A stretch of 64,000 bases of DNA, from positions 1 through 64,000 of the forward strand of contig NZ_BDBT01000001.1 in assembly GCF_001613125.1 (NCBI RefSeq), read 5' to 3'. The position numbers and the translations under genes are program-made. Shown here one piece after another: positions 18,316 through 25,188 of the stretch. The notes under the pieces are model-generated. The model ran no database searches and was not told the DNA's origin. It saw nothing but the letters and a program-made list of their open reading frames with translations. Origin of the DNA: Nocardia shimofusensis NBRC 100134 (GTDB lineage: Bacteria; Actinomycetota; Actinomycetes; Mycobacteriales; Mycobacteriaceae). Positions within the stretch are counted from its first letter, which is position 1. Every line of letters begins with the position of its first letter.

Positions 18316-19911
18316 TCAGCAGTCGGTCTGGAAGGGGAAGCAGGCGTTCGGCCCGGGCGGGGTCGTGGTCGGCTCCACGGTGACCGTGCCGGGGATGTGT
18401 GTGGAACTCGGCCCCGGTTCGGAAACGCCGTCGTCGGTCGTCTGCGCGGTCACGATCACGACGAGCACCGCGAGCAGGCCGAGCACGGCGACCGCCAGCA
18501 CCACCCAGGCGAGAGAACCGCGCAGCCGCGACCGCGGGGGCGGGGCCGGGCGTTCCTGCACAGGGAACGGCGGAACCATGGCTTCCGGCGGCAGCGGATT
18601 CAATCGCCCGGGACGGGGACTCGCCGTCCATGAATCCGGACGAGGTTGATCCACCGGCGGTTCCATGAATTCCGGGGGCGGCGGCGCCGACGCGGGGGTA
18701 GGCCCGGAACCCGGCGGCGGAGGCGGCGGAGCCGCCCCTCCGGTAGGCCCCGAACCCGGCGGCGGAGGCGGCGGAGCCCCGGGAGTGGGCGGGGGCACGT
18801 AGACCGGCGGCTCCGTCGAGTCCGGTGACGGTCCGAGGTCCGGAGCGGGGGCGTAGTCGTCGGGCGCGGAGGGCTCCCGAACACGCGTCGCCCGCCCGGC
18901 GGCCTCGGGAGCGTCCTCAGGAGACGAGCCGGAAGCGGCCCCGGATGCACCGGTGGATACGGGAGCCGCGGACATCGGGATGGCGCCGGAGGCCGAGCGC
19001 GCCTCGGGTACGGGTTCGGCCTCCACCACTGTGGCGGCCGACAGCGCGGACGCCGTCGCGGACTCGGAGGGCGACGGCATCGAGGCCGATGTGGACCCCG
19101 CCCCGGGGGGTGCGGGCATCGGAATAGCCCCGGAAGCTGTCCGCTCCGGCTCGGCCTCGAACATCGCGGCGTCTACGGAGGACTCCGGGGCGGACGGAGC
19201 CGAGGGCATGGGCACCGACATGGGCACGGGCATCGAGGGTTCCGGGGCAGGCGGCGCGGCGGAATCCGGGGCGGCGGTTCGCCGACCCGGCTCGCGTCCA
19301 TCGGGATTCCGATCCTCGAACCCGTCGGCCCGCAGATCCGCGCGCGAGAGCCCGTCGCCCATGTCGAGCGCGTCGACCGCGCCGACCACCCGGTCGACAT
19401 CCCACACCGTCGGTTCGTCGCCGAACTTCTCGATGTAGGAACGGAATTCCGCCGTGTCGGTGGCATTGGCGACGACCACGTCGAGCCCGGACCGAAGGTT
19501 CGTGCGCGCGGGCCGGACCACGACACCGCGATAGGGCAGCAGCGCGACGAATCCACAGACGTGGCCGGGGTCGAGCAGCGCGCGTTCCAGCGTGTCGCGC
19601 ACCGCGTAGACGCCGTGTTCGAGCTGCTCCGACGGCGAGGATTCGTCGTCGAGCTCCACCGGCTCGCCGCTGATCTTCCACGGTCCGCCCGCGCGCACGC
19701 TCAGAATGCCGCTCTGGCGCCGCCGGAACCCCCTGACCTCGGCGACCGTGATGCCGCGTGGGGTGATGAGCACGGCGTCGACCCGGCGGTTGCCGCGGTC
19801 CACCCGCACGTCGACGAGCGTGAGACACGTGGTCCGCAACGCGCGTAGGCAGTCCACGAATTCTCTTTCGGCCGCGGATAATTCCGCTTCCGGCCTGATC
19901 CTCACCAGCAT
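18316..19911 (-). CDS. NERD-domain protein with Pro-rich linker and C-terminal membrane anchor
   Basis: 531 aa from ATG 19911, which has a GAGG box 7 nt upstream; an in-frame ATG at 19992 would add 27 residues. Residues about 1-180 match the nuclease-related NERD domain: REFVDCLRALRTT, NRRVDAVLITPRGITVAEVRG and LEHGVYAVRDTLE. Next comes about 270 residues of Ala/Pro/Ser/Glu-rich low complexity including two near-identical PPPPPPGSGPT blocks, then one transmembrane helix (LAWVVLAVAVLGLLAVLVVI) and a short outer tail with two cysteines (NACFPFQTDC). NERD proteins are thought to act on DNA; a membrane-tethered form with a long flexible arm is notable. No function is assigned. Confidence 0.72.
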   Translation of the reverse strand: MLVRIRPEAELSAAEREFVDCLRALRTTCLTLVDVRVDRGNRRVDAVLITPRGITVAEVRGFRRRQSGILSVRAGGPWKISGEPVELDDESSPSEQLEHGVYAVRDTLERALLDPGHVCGFVALLPYRGVVVRPARTNLRSGLDVVVANATDTAEFRSYIEKFGDEPTVWDVDRVVGAVDALDMGDGLSRADLRADGFEDRNPDGREPGRRTAAPDSAAPPAPEPSMPVPMSVPMPSAPSAPESSVDAAMFEAEPERTASGAIPMPAPPGAGSTSASMPSPSESATASALSAATVVEAEPVPEARSASGAIPMSAAPVSTGASGAASGSSPEDAPEAAGRATRVREPSAPDDYAPAPDLGPSPDSTEPPVYVPPPTPGAPPPPPPGSGPTGGAAPPPPPPGSGPTPASAPPPPEFMEPPVDQPRPDSWTASPRPGRLNPLPPEAMVPPFPVQERPAPPPRSRLRGSLAWVVLAVAVLGLLAVLVVIVTAQTTDDGVSEPGPSSTHIPGTVTVEPTTTPPGPNACFPFQTDC

Positions 19912-20101
19912 CGCGTCGACCTCAGCCCCTGTTCGTCGCCATGTGGGGCGCACCGACTCCCCACCGATACTGATATTGCCGGGCCGGGCCATCGAAAACC
20001 ACCGCAGGAGCGACGAACTCCCGAGGAGGTGTCCGGCGGGTAGGCTCGGCGCACGGTCCGGCGGCACCGTCCGGACGATCCGACGGCGGGAGGCAGCGGC
20101 A

Positions 20102-20665
20102 ATGTCCTGGAGAACACCGGCGACGTCCTCGTCACGGGCACGCATCGATCCGGGCCGATTCCGCCAACTCGGACCGATCAACTGGCTTGTCTGGCAGGTT
20201 CTTTCGCGCGCCGCGGGCACCGGTGACGCCCAGCTGTTCAGCACCCTGGGCCGAACCGGGGGGCTGTTCCGCGGCTGGCTGCACTTCTCCGGAAAGCTCA
20301 TGCCCGGCGGCAGACTGTCCCGCCACGAGTCCGAACTCGTCATTCTCCGCGTAGCCCACCTGCGTGCTTGCGACTACGAGATGGACCACCACATCCGCTT
20401 GGGCAAGCGCGCGGGCATCACCCCGGCGATCCTGGAACAGGTGCGCACCGGCCCCGCCGACCCGGCCTGGTCGGGCAAGCGTCGCGCCCTGCTGACCGCG
20501 GTCGACCAGTTGGTCACCACCCGCGACATCGACGACACCGCGTGGGCCGAGCTGTCCGCGCACTACGACGAGCGCAGACTCATCGAGATCGTGCTCCTGG
20601 TCAACCAGTACGAGGGCCTGGCCTCGACCATCACCGCACTGCGCATCCAGCGCGACCGCTTCTGA
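20102..20665 (+). CDS. Carboxymuconolactone decarboxylase (CMD)-family protein
   Basis: 187 aa from ATG 20102, preceded by GGGAGG at good spacing. The AhpD-like core reads RLSRHESELVILRVAHLRAC and YEMDHHIRLGKRAGI, followed by ALLTAVDQLVTTRDI and VLLVNQYEGLASTITAL. The usual CxxC of AhpD is reduced to a single cysteine with E-x-x-H-H, as in the CMD subgroup lacking peroxidase chemistry. Substrate unknown. It diverges from the NERD gene (about 190 bp between starts). Confidence 0.82.
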   Translation: MSWRTPATSSSRARIDPGRFRQLGPINWLVWQVLSRAAGTGDAQLFSTLGRTGGLFRGWLHFSGKLMPGGRLSRHESELVILRVAHLRACDYEMDHHIRLGKRAGITPAILEQVRTGPADPAWSGKRRALLTAVDQLVTTRDIDDTAWAELSAHYDERRLIEIVLLVNQYEGLASTITALRIQRDRF

Positions 20666-20709
20666 CCCGCCCGGCGGCCGGCGGCTACTTTTCCACGCCG
20701 GGAATAACC

Positions 20710-20734
20710 GTACGATGTACGGTGTACTATGTAC
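20710..20734. promoter_or_regulatory. Four GTAC motifs at exact 7-bp spacing (candidate operator)
   Basis: GTAC occurs at 20710, 20717, 20724 and 20731. The first two lie in the perfect palindrome CCGTAC-GAT-GTACGG (20708-20722). The array ends 32 bp before the glyoxalase start and so covers the likely promoter. Regular half-sites of this kind suit cooperative binding by a dimeric regulator such as a TetR-family protein; no such gene is adjacent. Confidence 0.55.
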
Positions 20735-20766
20735 GGAGTTCCCGTCGTCGACACCCTGGAGCAGAT

Positions 20767-21141
20767 TTGCAGATCACCGCCACCGCCCTGTCCCTGAACG
20801 TCGCGGACCCCGCCGCATCGGCCCGCTTCGTCACCGAGCACTTCGGGTTCACCGAGCAGATGTCCGCCGACGGCTTCGTCTCGCTCACCCGCCCGGACGC
20901 CGGGAATCTGATCTTCCTGCGCACCGGCCTGCCCACCTTCAAGCCCGCCGAGATCGCGGGCAGCGCCGGCGAGGGCCTGCTCGTCGTCTTCGTGGTCACC
21001 GACATCGACGCGGAGTACGAGCGACTGCGCGGCGAAGGCGTCCCGATCGTCACCCCGATCGAGACCGAGGAGTGGGGCGAGCGCTACTTCCAGATGCGCG
21101 ACCCGAACGGCATCATCTTCCAGCTGGTGCAGTGGGTCTGA
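20767..21141 (+). CDS. Glyoxalase/bleomycin-resistance (VOC) family protein
   Basis: 124 aa from TTG 20767, which is preceded by GGAG at suitable spacing; no ATG fits. VOC fold features: ATALSLNVADPAASARFVTE, HFGFTEQ, YFQMRDPNGIIFQLVQWV. The closing F-x-D-P-x-G-N/I-x-x-x-x-L pattern is typical. The family covers metal-dependent dioxygenases, isomerases and drug-binding proteins, so the substrate is open. The regular GTAC array upstream suggests tightly regulated expression, possibly in response to a small toxic compound. Confidence 0.82.
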   Translation: MQITATALSLNVADPAASARFVTEHFGFTEQMSADGFVSLTRPDAGNLIFLRTGLPTFKPAEIAGSAGEGLLVVFVVTDIDAEYERLRGEGVPIVTPIETEEWGERYFQMRDPNGIIFQLVQWV

Positions 21142-21220
21142 TCCGGACCGAGGGCCGCCGCCTCACCGGCGGCCCTCCCCGCCCGGGAACGCGACCGCCC
21201 CCGGCCCTGTTGCACCGAGC

Positions 21221-21640
21221 ATGGACCTCACTCGCGCCATCGAGTTCGCCCGGCACACCCCCCATTCCGTCCTGACCGCCCTGCGCCGCGACGGCCGCCC
21301 CCAACTCTCCAACGTCCTGCACGTGGTGGACGACGACCGGATACTCATCTCGATCACCGCCGACCGCGCCAAGTACCACAATCTGCACCGCACCCCCTGG
21401 GCCGCTCTGCACGTCACCAGCGACGACTTCCACTCCTACGCCGTCCTGGAATGCGACGTCGACCTCACCGGCATCGCCACCGACCCCCACGACCCCGCCG
21501 TGGAAGCCCTCATCGCCTACTACCGCGCGGGCGCGGGCGAACACCCCGACTGGGACGACTACCGCCGAGCCATGGTCCGCGACCGCCGCGTCCTCGCCCG
21601 CCTCACGCCCACCCGCGCCTACGGTCTCCTCCGCGACTGA
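21221..21640 (+). CDS. PPOX-class F420-dependent enzyme
   Basis: 139 aa split-barrel flavin/F420-binding protein. The pattern HSVLTALRRDGRPQLSNVLH near the start, KYHNLHRTPWAALHVT in the middle and the C-terminal RVLARLTPTRAYGLL are typical of the PPOX-class (TIGR03618-like) F420-dependent oxidoreductases abundant in Nocardia and mycobacteria. It likely uses reduced F420 on an unknown substrate. The first about 70 bp of this gene recur in degraded form at 23031, on the other side of the AbiE module. Confidence 0.85.
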   Translation: MDLTRAIEFARHTPHSVLTALRRDGRPQLSNVLHVVDDDRILISITADRAKYHNLHRTPWAALHVTSDDFHSYAVLECDVDLTGIATDPHDPAVEALIAYYRAGAGEHPDWDDYRRAMVRDRRVLARLTPTRAYGLLRD

Positions 21641-21689
21641 CTTCGTAGCGACCCTGGACAATGACGTACGCCTTCGACGCCGGATCATT

Positions 21690-21730
21690 AGTATGCATTT
21701 CGTAGGGTAAAGGCCTACGAAATGCATACT
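21690..21730. promoter_or_regulatory. Perfect 17-bp inverted repeat, likely AbiEi autoregulatory operator
   Basis: The left arm at 21690-21706 (AGTATGCATTTCGTAGG) is exactly complementary to the right arm at 21714-21730, with a 7-bp spacer. AbiEi antitoxins are known to bind inverted repeats in their own promoter, so this is the expected operator. It covers an ATG at 21722, which argues that translation starts downstream at GTG 21749. Confidence 0.75.
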
Positions 21731-21748
21731 CGACCAGGAAGGGCGGCC

Positions 21749-22681
21749 GTGGCGAATCATCGCAGCACACCAGTCCCTGCCGACCTGTGGCGGAGGCCCC
21801 TCCAAACGATCCGCCCGCAGGACGTGACCGGTACATATGCCCATCCTCGGCCCGAGATCGCCCGCCTGAGCCATATGGGACTGCTCCATCGAGTGGCACG
21901 CGGCTATTACGTCGTCGTTCCCCCCGAGCACGTCGGGCGCGCCTGGCTGCCAAGTCTCGAAGCAGCGGCCGCAGGCATCGCCTCGTCGATCTACGGAGCG
22001 GACAACGCGATTCTTATGGGAGTCAGCGCGGCACGGGTGTGGGGGGCTGTTCCACGCGCCTTGGCCACCGCGGTCGTCGCCGTACCTCAGCAACATCGAC
22101 CTATCACCTTGTCGGACCGCCCGGCCGTGATCCGTTTCGTCCGACGTGACACCGACGCGCTGGACGCCGAGCGCGTCGAGACCCCACTCGGCCCTGCCCT
22201 TGCGACGAGTGTCGAACAGACCGTTCTGGACCTCGCGAAACGACCGAAGCTGGGAAACGCCGAGGCAGACGTCTCAGCGGCCGTCGCGACGCTCTACGCT
22301 CGCAGCGATCACGACCGACTCGCACAACTCGCGGCGACACAACGCCTCGACGCCGCGCTTCGCCGCGCCGAAACCTGGGGGGACACCGGAACATCTGACA
22401 GATGGCCGACTCAGCGAGGACATCGATCTGGTGGCTCTCGACAGCCGGCCCGCGCTCGCAGCAGCACTCGACGCGGCTCTTCCTCGCGCCGTGGCACGCA
22501 GTCACGGCAGATTGGAGTGGGCACCGGCTCTGAGCGATATCGCGAATACCTCTGCCGCCAAACTCGTCTCGGCACGAGGCTTGTCGGTGAAGATCCAACT
22601 GCTCTCATCGCAAGGCCGGGTTCTCTGGCCGACCGAGCACCGTGTTGTCGAACAGCGCTATCGGGACGCGCCACCGGCTGA
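21749..22681 (+). CDS. AbiEi-family type IV antitoxin with altered C-terminus
   Basis: Start GTG 21749 has a strong AGGAAGGG box and lies beyond the operator palindrome; an ATG at 21722 sits inside that palindrome. The N-terminus is a winged-helix DNA-binding region (IARLSHMGLLHRVARGYYVV), followed by the AbiEi C-terminal domain (NAILMGVSAARVWGAVPRAL, then TSVEQTVLDLAKRP). Around residue 215 (ALRRAETW) homology stops and the frame continues through Arg/Ser-rich sequence to 22681, where it overlaps the toxin remnant in another frame. This is best explained by a deletion joining the antitoxin end to the toxin middle. The antitoxin body may still fold and repress its promoter. Confidence 0.75.
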   Translation: MANHRSTPVPADLWRRPLQTIRPQDVTGTYAHPRPEIARLSHMGLLHRVARGYYVVVPPEHVGRAWLPSLEAAAAGIASSIYGADNAILMGVSAARVWGAVPRALATAVVAVPQQHRPITLSDRPAVIRFVRRDTDALDAERVETPLGPALATSVEQTVLDLAKRPKLGNAEADVSAAVATLYARSDHDRLAQLAATQRLDAALRRAETWGDTGTSDRWPTQRGHRSGGSRQPARARSSTRRGSSSRRGTQSRQIGVGTGSERYREYLCRQTRLGTRLVGEDPTALIARPGSLADRAPCCRTALSGRATG

Positions 22682-23009
22682 GTTGTCCGTGCCCACTCTG
22701 CCTGCCTTTGCCGCCGCCAAAACAGCGACCTGGCACGACCGCCGCGCACCACGTGATCTTTGGGACCTCTGGGCATTGAACACGATAGGCGGGATCGACC
22801 TGAGAGCAGCAGAGCTGTATCGACGCTATGGCCCGACGAACAGGCTGCCGGGAGCGCACCTTTTCGATCGGCCACCGGCCGAGGACGACTGGAAATCGCA
22901 ACTCGCGGGCCAGACTCGGCTGACCGTCACGGCCGAGGAGGCACTGCGGGCCGTCCGCACGGCATGGGCACGCCTCTCGCCGGACCGATCCGGCACCGAC
23001 TACGAGTGA
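22395..23009 (+). pseudogene. AbiEii nucleotidyltransferase toxin remnant, N-terminus deleted
   Basis: Read in the frame closing at 23009, the sequence starts abruptly at DGRLSEDIDLVAL, the DxD metal-binding motif of the AbiEii/pol-beta nucleotidyltransferase fold, and continues with family features: VKIQLLSSQG, WPTEHRVVEQRYRDAPPAEL, VPTLPAFAAAKTATWHDRRA and PRDLWDLWALNTIGGIDL. The preceding 40 or so residues, which should include the GG(S/T) nucleotide-binding motif, are missing and no ATG or GTG start is available before the DxD motif. Intact toxins modify target RNA with nucleotides; this copy should be inactive. Confidence 0.75.
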
Positions 23010-23030
23010 AGCGGCGGTCGGTATCGAGTC

Positions 23031-23101
23031 ATGGACCTCACTCGTGCCACCGAGTTCGCCCGGCACACCCCCATTCCGTCCTGACCACCCCGCGCCGCGA
23101 C
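23031..23101 (+). pseudogene. Degraded copy of the 5' end of the PPOX gene
   Basis: The 71 bp beginning ATGGACCTCACTCG align with the start of the PPOX gene at 21221, with a handful of substitutions and one base lost from a run of Cs. The lost base shifts the frame, giving a stop (TGA) after 17 codons. Similarity fades after the GCGCCGCGAC segment. It directly follows the AbiEii remnant, so the AbiE module lies between a full and a partial copy of the same gene start. Confidence 0.8.
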
Positions 23102-23114
23102 AGGCGAACGAATT

Positions 23115-23131
23115 AGGACGGTAACTGTCCT
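23115..23131. promoter_or_regulatory. Palindrome upstream of the Ddn-family gene
   Basis: AGGACGGTAACTGTCCT, with AGGAC/GTCCT arms and an inner GT-A-AC, forms a near-perfect 17-bp palindrome 22 bp before the start codon at 23154. Position over the expected promoter suggests an operator, for example for an HxlR- or TetR-type regulator encoded elsewhere. Confidence 0.45.
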
Positions 23132-23153
23132 GATTCCGGGACACACTCGAATC

Positions 23154-23666
23154 ATGAGCGAAACCGAAGCGACTGCGGGACAGCCGGATCAGACCGACAT
23201 CACCGACTACAACGATCCGAACGCGCCGTGGAACCAGGCTTGGGACCCGCAGGACAGCATCGCCGACTGGAACGATGATGTGATCAAGGAGTTCCGGGAG
23301 AACTCGGGCAAGGTGGGCGGCGCTTACGCGGGCGGGGACCTGATCCTGCTCACCACCACGGGAGCCAAGAGCGGCAAGCGGCACACGACTCCGCTGGGCC
23401 CCCTGTACCGGGGCGACACCATGTTCGTGAGCTCGTTCATGGAAGACAGGTACCCGGCTTGGTGGTACAACATCAAGGCGAATCCGCAGGTCACTGTGGA
23501 GCTCCGGGACAAGACCTACCAGGCGACCGGCAAGGTGCTCGAAGGCGCGGACTACGACGAGTTCGCGGCCTGGGCGCTGGCCAACCACCCCCTGCTGGCG
23601 GATTTCCAGTCCAAGGTCGACCGGCCGATGCCGCTGGTCGTGCTGACCCTCGACGGCGAGGGCTGA
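23154..23666 (+). CDS. Deazaflavin(F420)-dependent nitroreductase of the Ddn family
   Basis: 170 aa. After a polar N-terminal extension, the core has VIKEFRENSGKVGGAYAGGD, LTTTGAKSGKRHTTPLG, YPAWWYNIKANPQVTVEL and FAAWALANHPLLADFQSKVD, all characteristic of the Ddn/Rv3547 family that uses F420H2 to reduce quinones and nitro compounds. The G-x-KSG(K/R)xR-x-x-P loop binds F420 phosphate. It lies just beyond the degraded PPOX copy. A palindrome precedes the ATG. Substrate unknown. Confidence 0.88.
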   Translation: MSETEATAGQPDQTDITDYNDPNAPWNQAWDPQDSIADWNDDVIKEFRENSGKVGGAYAGGDLILLTTTGAKSGKRHTTPLGPLYRGDTMFVSSFMEDRYPAWWYNIKANPQVTVELRDKTYQATGKVLEGADYDEFAAWALANHPLLADFQSKVDRPMPLVVLTLDGEG

Positions 23667-23747
23667 GCATTACCAGGAACCTCCCTGCCGCGGTGCGTCG
23701 AATGGTGCGCACCGGACTACGCAGCAGACACAGGACGCCGCGGCTGG

Positions 23748-23770
23748 AGAGTTGGCATCGGCCGAACTCT
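23748..23770 (+). terminator. Weak hairpin after the Ddn-family gene
   Basis: AGAGTTGGC (23748-23756), a 4-nt loop and GCCGAACTCT (23761-23770) give a 9 bp stem with one bulged G, about 80 bp after the stop. No U-run. Confidence 0.3.
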
Positions 23771-23870
23771 GACGCGGGCCCTGTGCGTCCCGAGGGAGCG
23801 GCAACAGGCTTCGTCGGAGACTCGAACAGCCGCAACGCCTGTTTTGTGACAGCTACCGAGAGGCTCGACG

Positions 23871-24200
23871 TTGATTACCAAGATTCAGATCATCGGCGAA
23901 GTGAGTGATGCGGAGTCGGTCCAGCACTTCGCGCCGCTGCTCGACCGGGTTCCTGAACGCCCCACCCTGGCCACCCTCATCCGCAAGCACGGGGTGGAAG
24001 GCGGCGACAGCCTCGAGATCGAACTACTCGACAAGTTCCAGAACAAACAGCGGTTCTCGCTGGCCCCCTTCGCCGATGTCGATCCCGATGCCTACATCAA
24101 GATCATGTTCCTCAGCGGTCCCGTCGACCTGGAATTCCCAGATCTCGAGCCTGGTGCAGTCCTTCTGAAGGAGTACCTGGTCGCCGGCCCTGAGGACTGA
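23871..24200 (+). CDS. Small protein of unknown function
   Basis: 109 aa from a TTG start preceded by AGAGG. The sequence is acidic, with a hydrophobic start MITKIQIIGEV and a C-terminal half SLAPFADVDPDAYIKIMFLS that looks like alternating strands; no family is recognised. It is followed by a good terminator hairpin and so forms a single-gene unit. Position next to the AbiE remnants leaves open that it is accessory cargo. An ATG start is not available near this end, so the TTG is tentative. Confidence 0.5.
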   Translation: MITKIQIIGEVSDAESVQHFAPLLDRVPERPTLATLIRKHGVEGGDSLEIELLDKFQNKQRFSLAPFADVDPDAYIKIMFLSGPVDLEFPDLEPGAVLLKEYLVAGPED

Positions 24201-24276
24201 ACATTCGAGCGGCACGCTCGAAGACACCCCGGGCAGCCGAATCTCGACCCGCTACCCGAGGTTGAACCGACATGGA

Positions 24277-24305
24277 TCAGCCCAGGGGTTCGCGCCCCGG
24301 GCTGA
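24277..24305. terminator. Strong hairpin between convergent genes
   Basis: TCAGCCCAGGGG (24277-24288) pairs with CCCCGGGCTGA (24295-24305) around a 6-nt loop with one bulged A. It lies between the small unknown gene (+) and the deacetylase gene (-) and probably ends both transcripts. Confidence 0.65.
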
Positions 24306-24385
24306 CCTGTCTTCCGGCGATTATCCACAGACCGGCTATCCTCCGATCTCCGCGCCGTGTACCGGCTTACGGTTACGCGGGGCGA

Positions 24386-25090
24386 TCAGCCCCCGATCAG
24401 TTCCGAGACGGTGACGAAGCGGTAACCCTGGGCACGCAGATCCTCGACGATCCGCGGAATGGCGGCAAGGGATTCGGCGGCGTTGCCGTACATGACGTGC
24501 AACAGGATGACCGAGCCGGGGCGGGTCTCCCGGACGGCCTGCTCGGCGATGGTGGCGGCCTTCGCGGTGACACCGGAGTCCGGCTCGACGTCCCACATGA
24601 CCGTGGTGCGGTCGTGGTCGGACAGATACTTGGGCAGGAACCAGAGCTTCTTGCCGTAGGGCGGGCGGAAGGTGATCGAGCCCTGGTAGCCGGCGGCTCG
24701 GATCGCGGTGTCGGTCTTCTCGACCTCCTCGCGCACGACGCCGGGCGAGACGAAGACCATGCGGCGATGCGTATAGGTGTGGTTGCCGAGTTCGTGGCCC
24801 GCCTCGACGATGGAACGCGCGTGCTCGGGCCGGGCGTCGATGTCACGGCCGTTGAGGTAGAAGGTGGCGGGGACGTCCAGGTCCGCCAGTACGCGCAGCA
24901 CCTCGGGGGTGCGGTCGCTCGGTCCGTCGTCGAGGGTGAGCGCGACGACCTTCTGCGGGGTGTCGACGCGGTCCACGAGCTCCCCTGCCAGCTGATAGGA
25001 ACGCGCGCTGATCAACTGGTATCCGCCGACCGTGACCAGCAGGACGACTACCAGGCCGACGGCGGTGCCTATCCATCCACTGCGACGCAT
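24386..25090 (-). CDS. Polysaccharide deacetylase (CE4, NodB domain)
   Basis: 234 aa from ATG 25090. A membrane helix or signal anchor (IGTAVGLVVVLLVTVGGYQL) at residues about 7-26 precedes a NodB domain with all main motifs: TLDDGPSD (catalytic Asp and metal Asp), HELGNHTYTH (metal His pair), RPPYGKK, a DVEPDSG segment and LLHV. Such enzymes remove acetyl groups from peptidoglycan or other envelope glycans, acting outside the membrane. It follows a convergent terminator and lies 98 bp after the lpd stop on the same strand. Confidence 0.88.
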   Translation of the reverse strand: MRRSGWIGTAVGLVVVLLVTVGGYQLISARSYQLAGELVDRVDTPQKVVALTLDDGPSDRTPEVLRVLADLDVPATFYLNGRDIDARPEHARSIVEAGHELGNHTYTHRRMVFVSPGVVREEVEKTDTAIRAAGYQGSITFRPPYGKKLWFLPKYLSDHDRTTVMWDVEPDSGVTAKAATIAEQAVRETRPGSVILLHVMYGNAAESLAAIPRIVEDLRAQGYRFVTVSELIGG

Positions 25091-25188
25091 CAGGCCATCG
25101 AAGCACACCTCGGCAACCGGCGCACGCCCCCGCGAACGACGACAGCGCCCGGCCCACACGGGACACAGGCGCTGTCACGCAACGAGAT

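Noticed and set aside
18703..18790. GC-rich tandem repeat as a regulatory element
   Set aside because: It encodes the poly-proline blocks of the NERD-domain protein and is explained as coding sequence.
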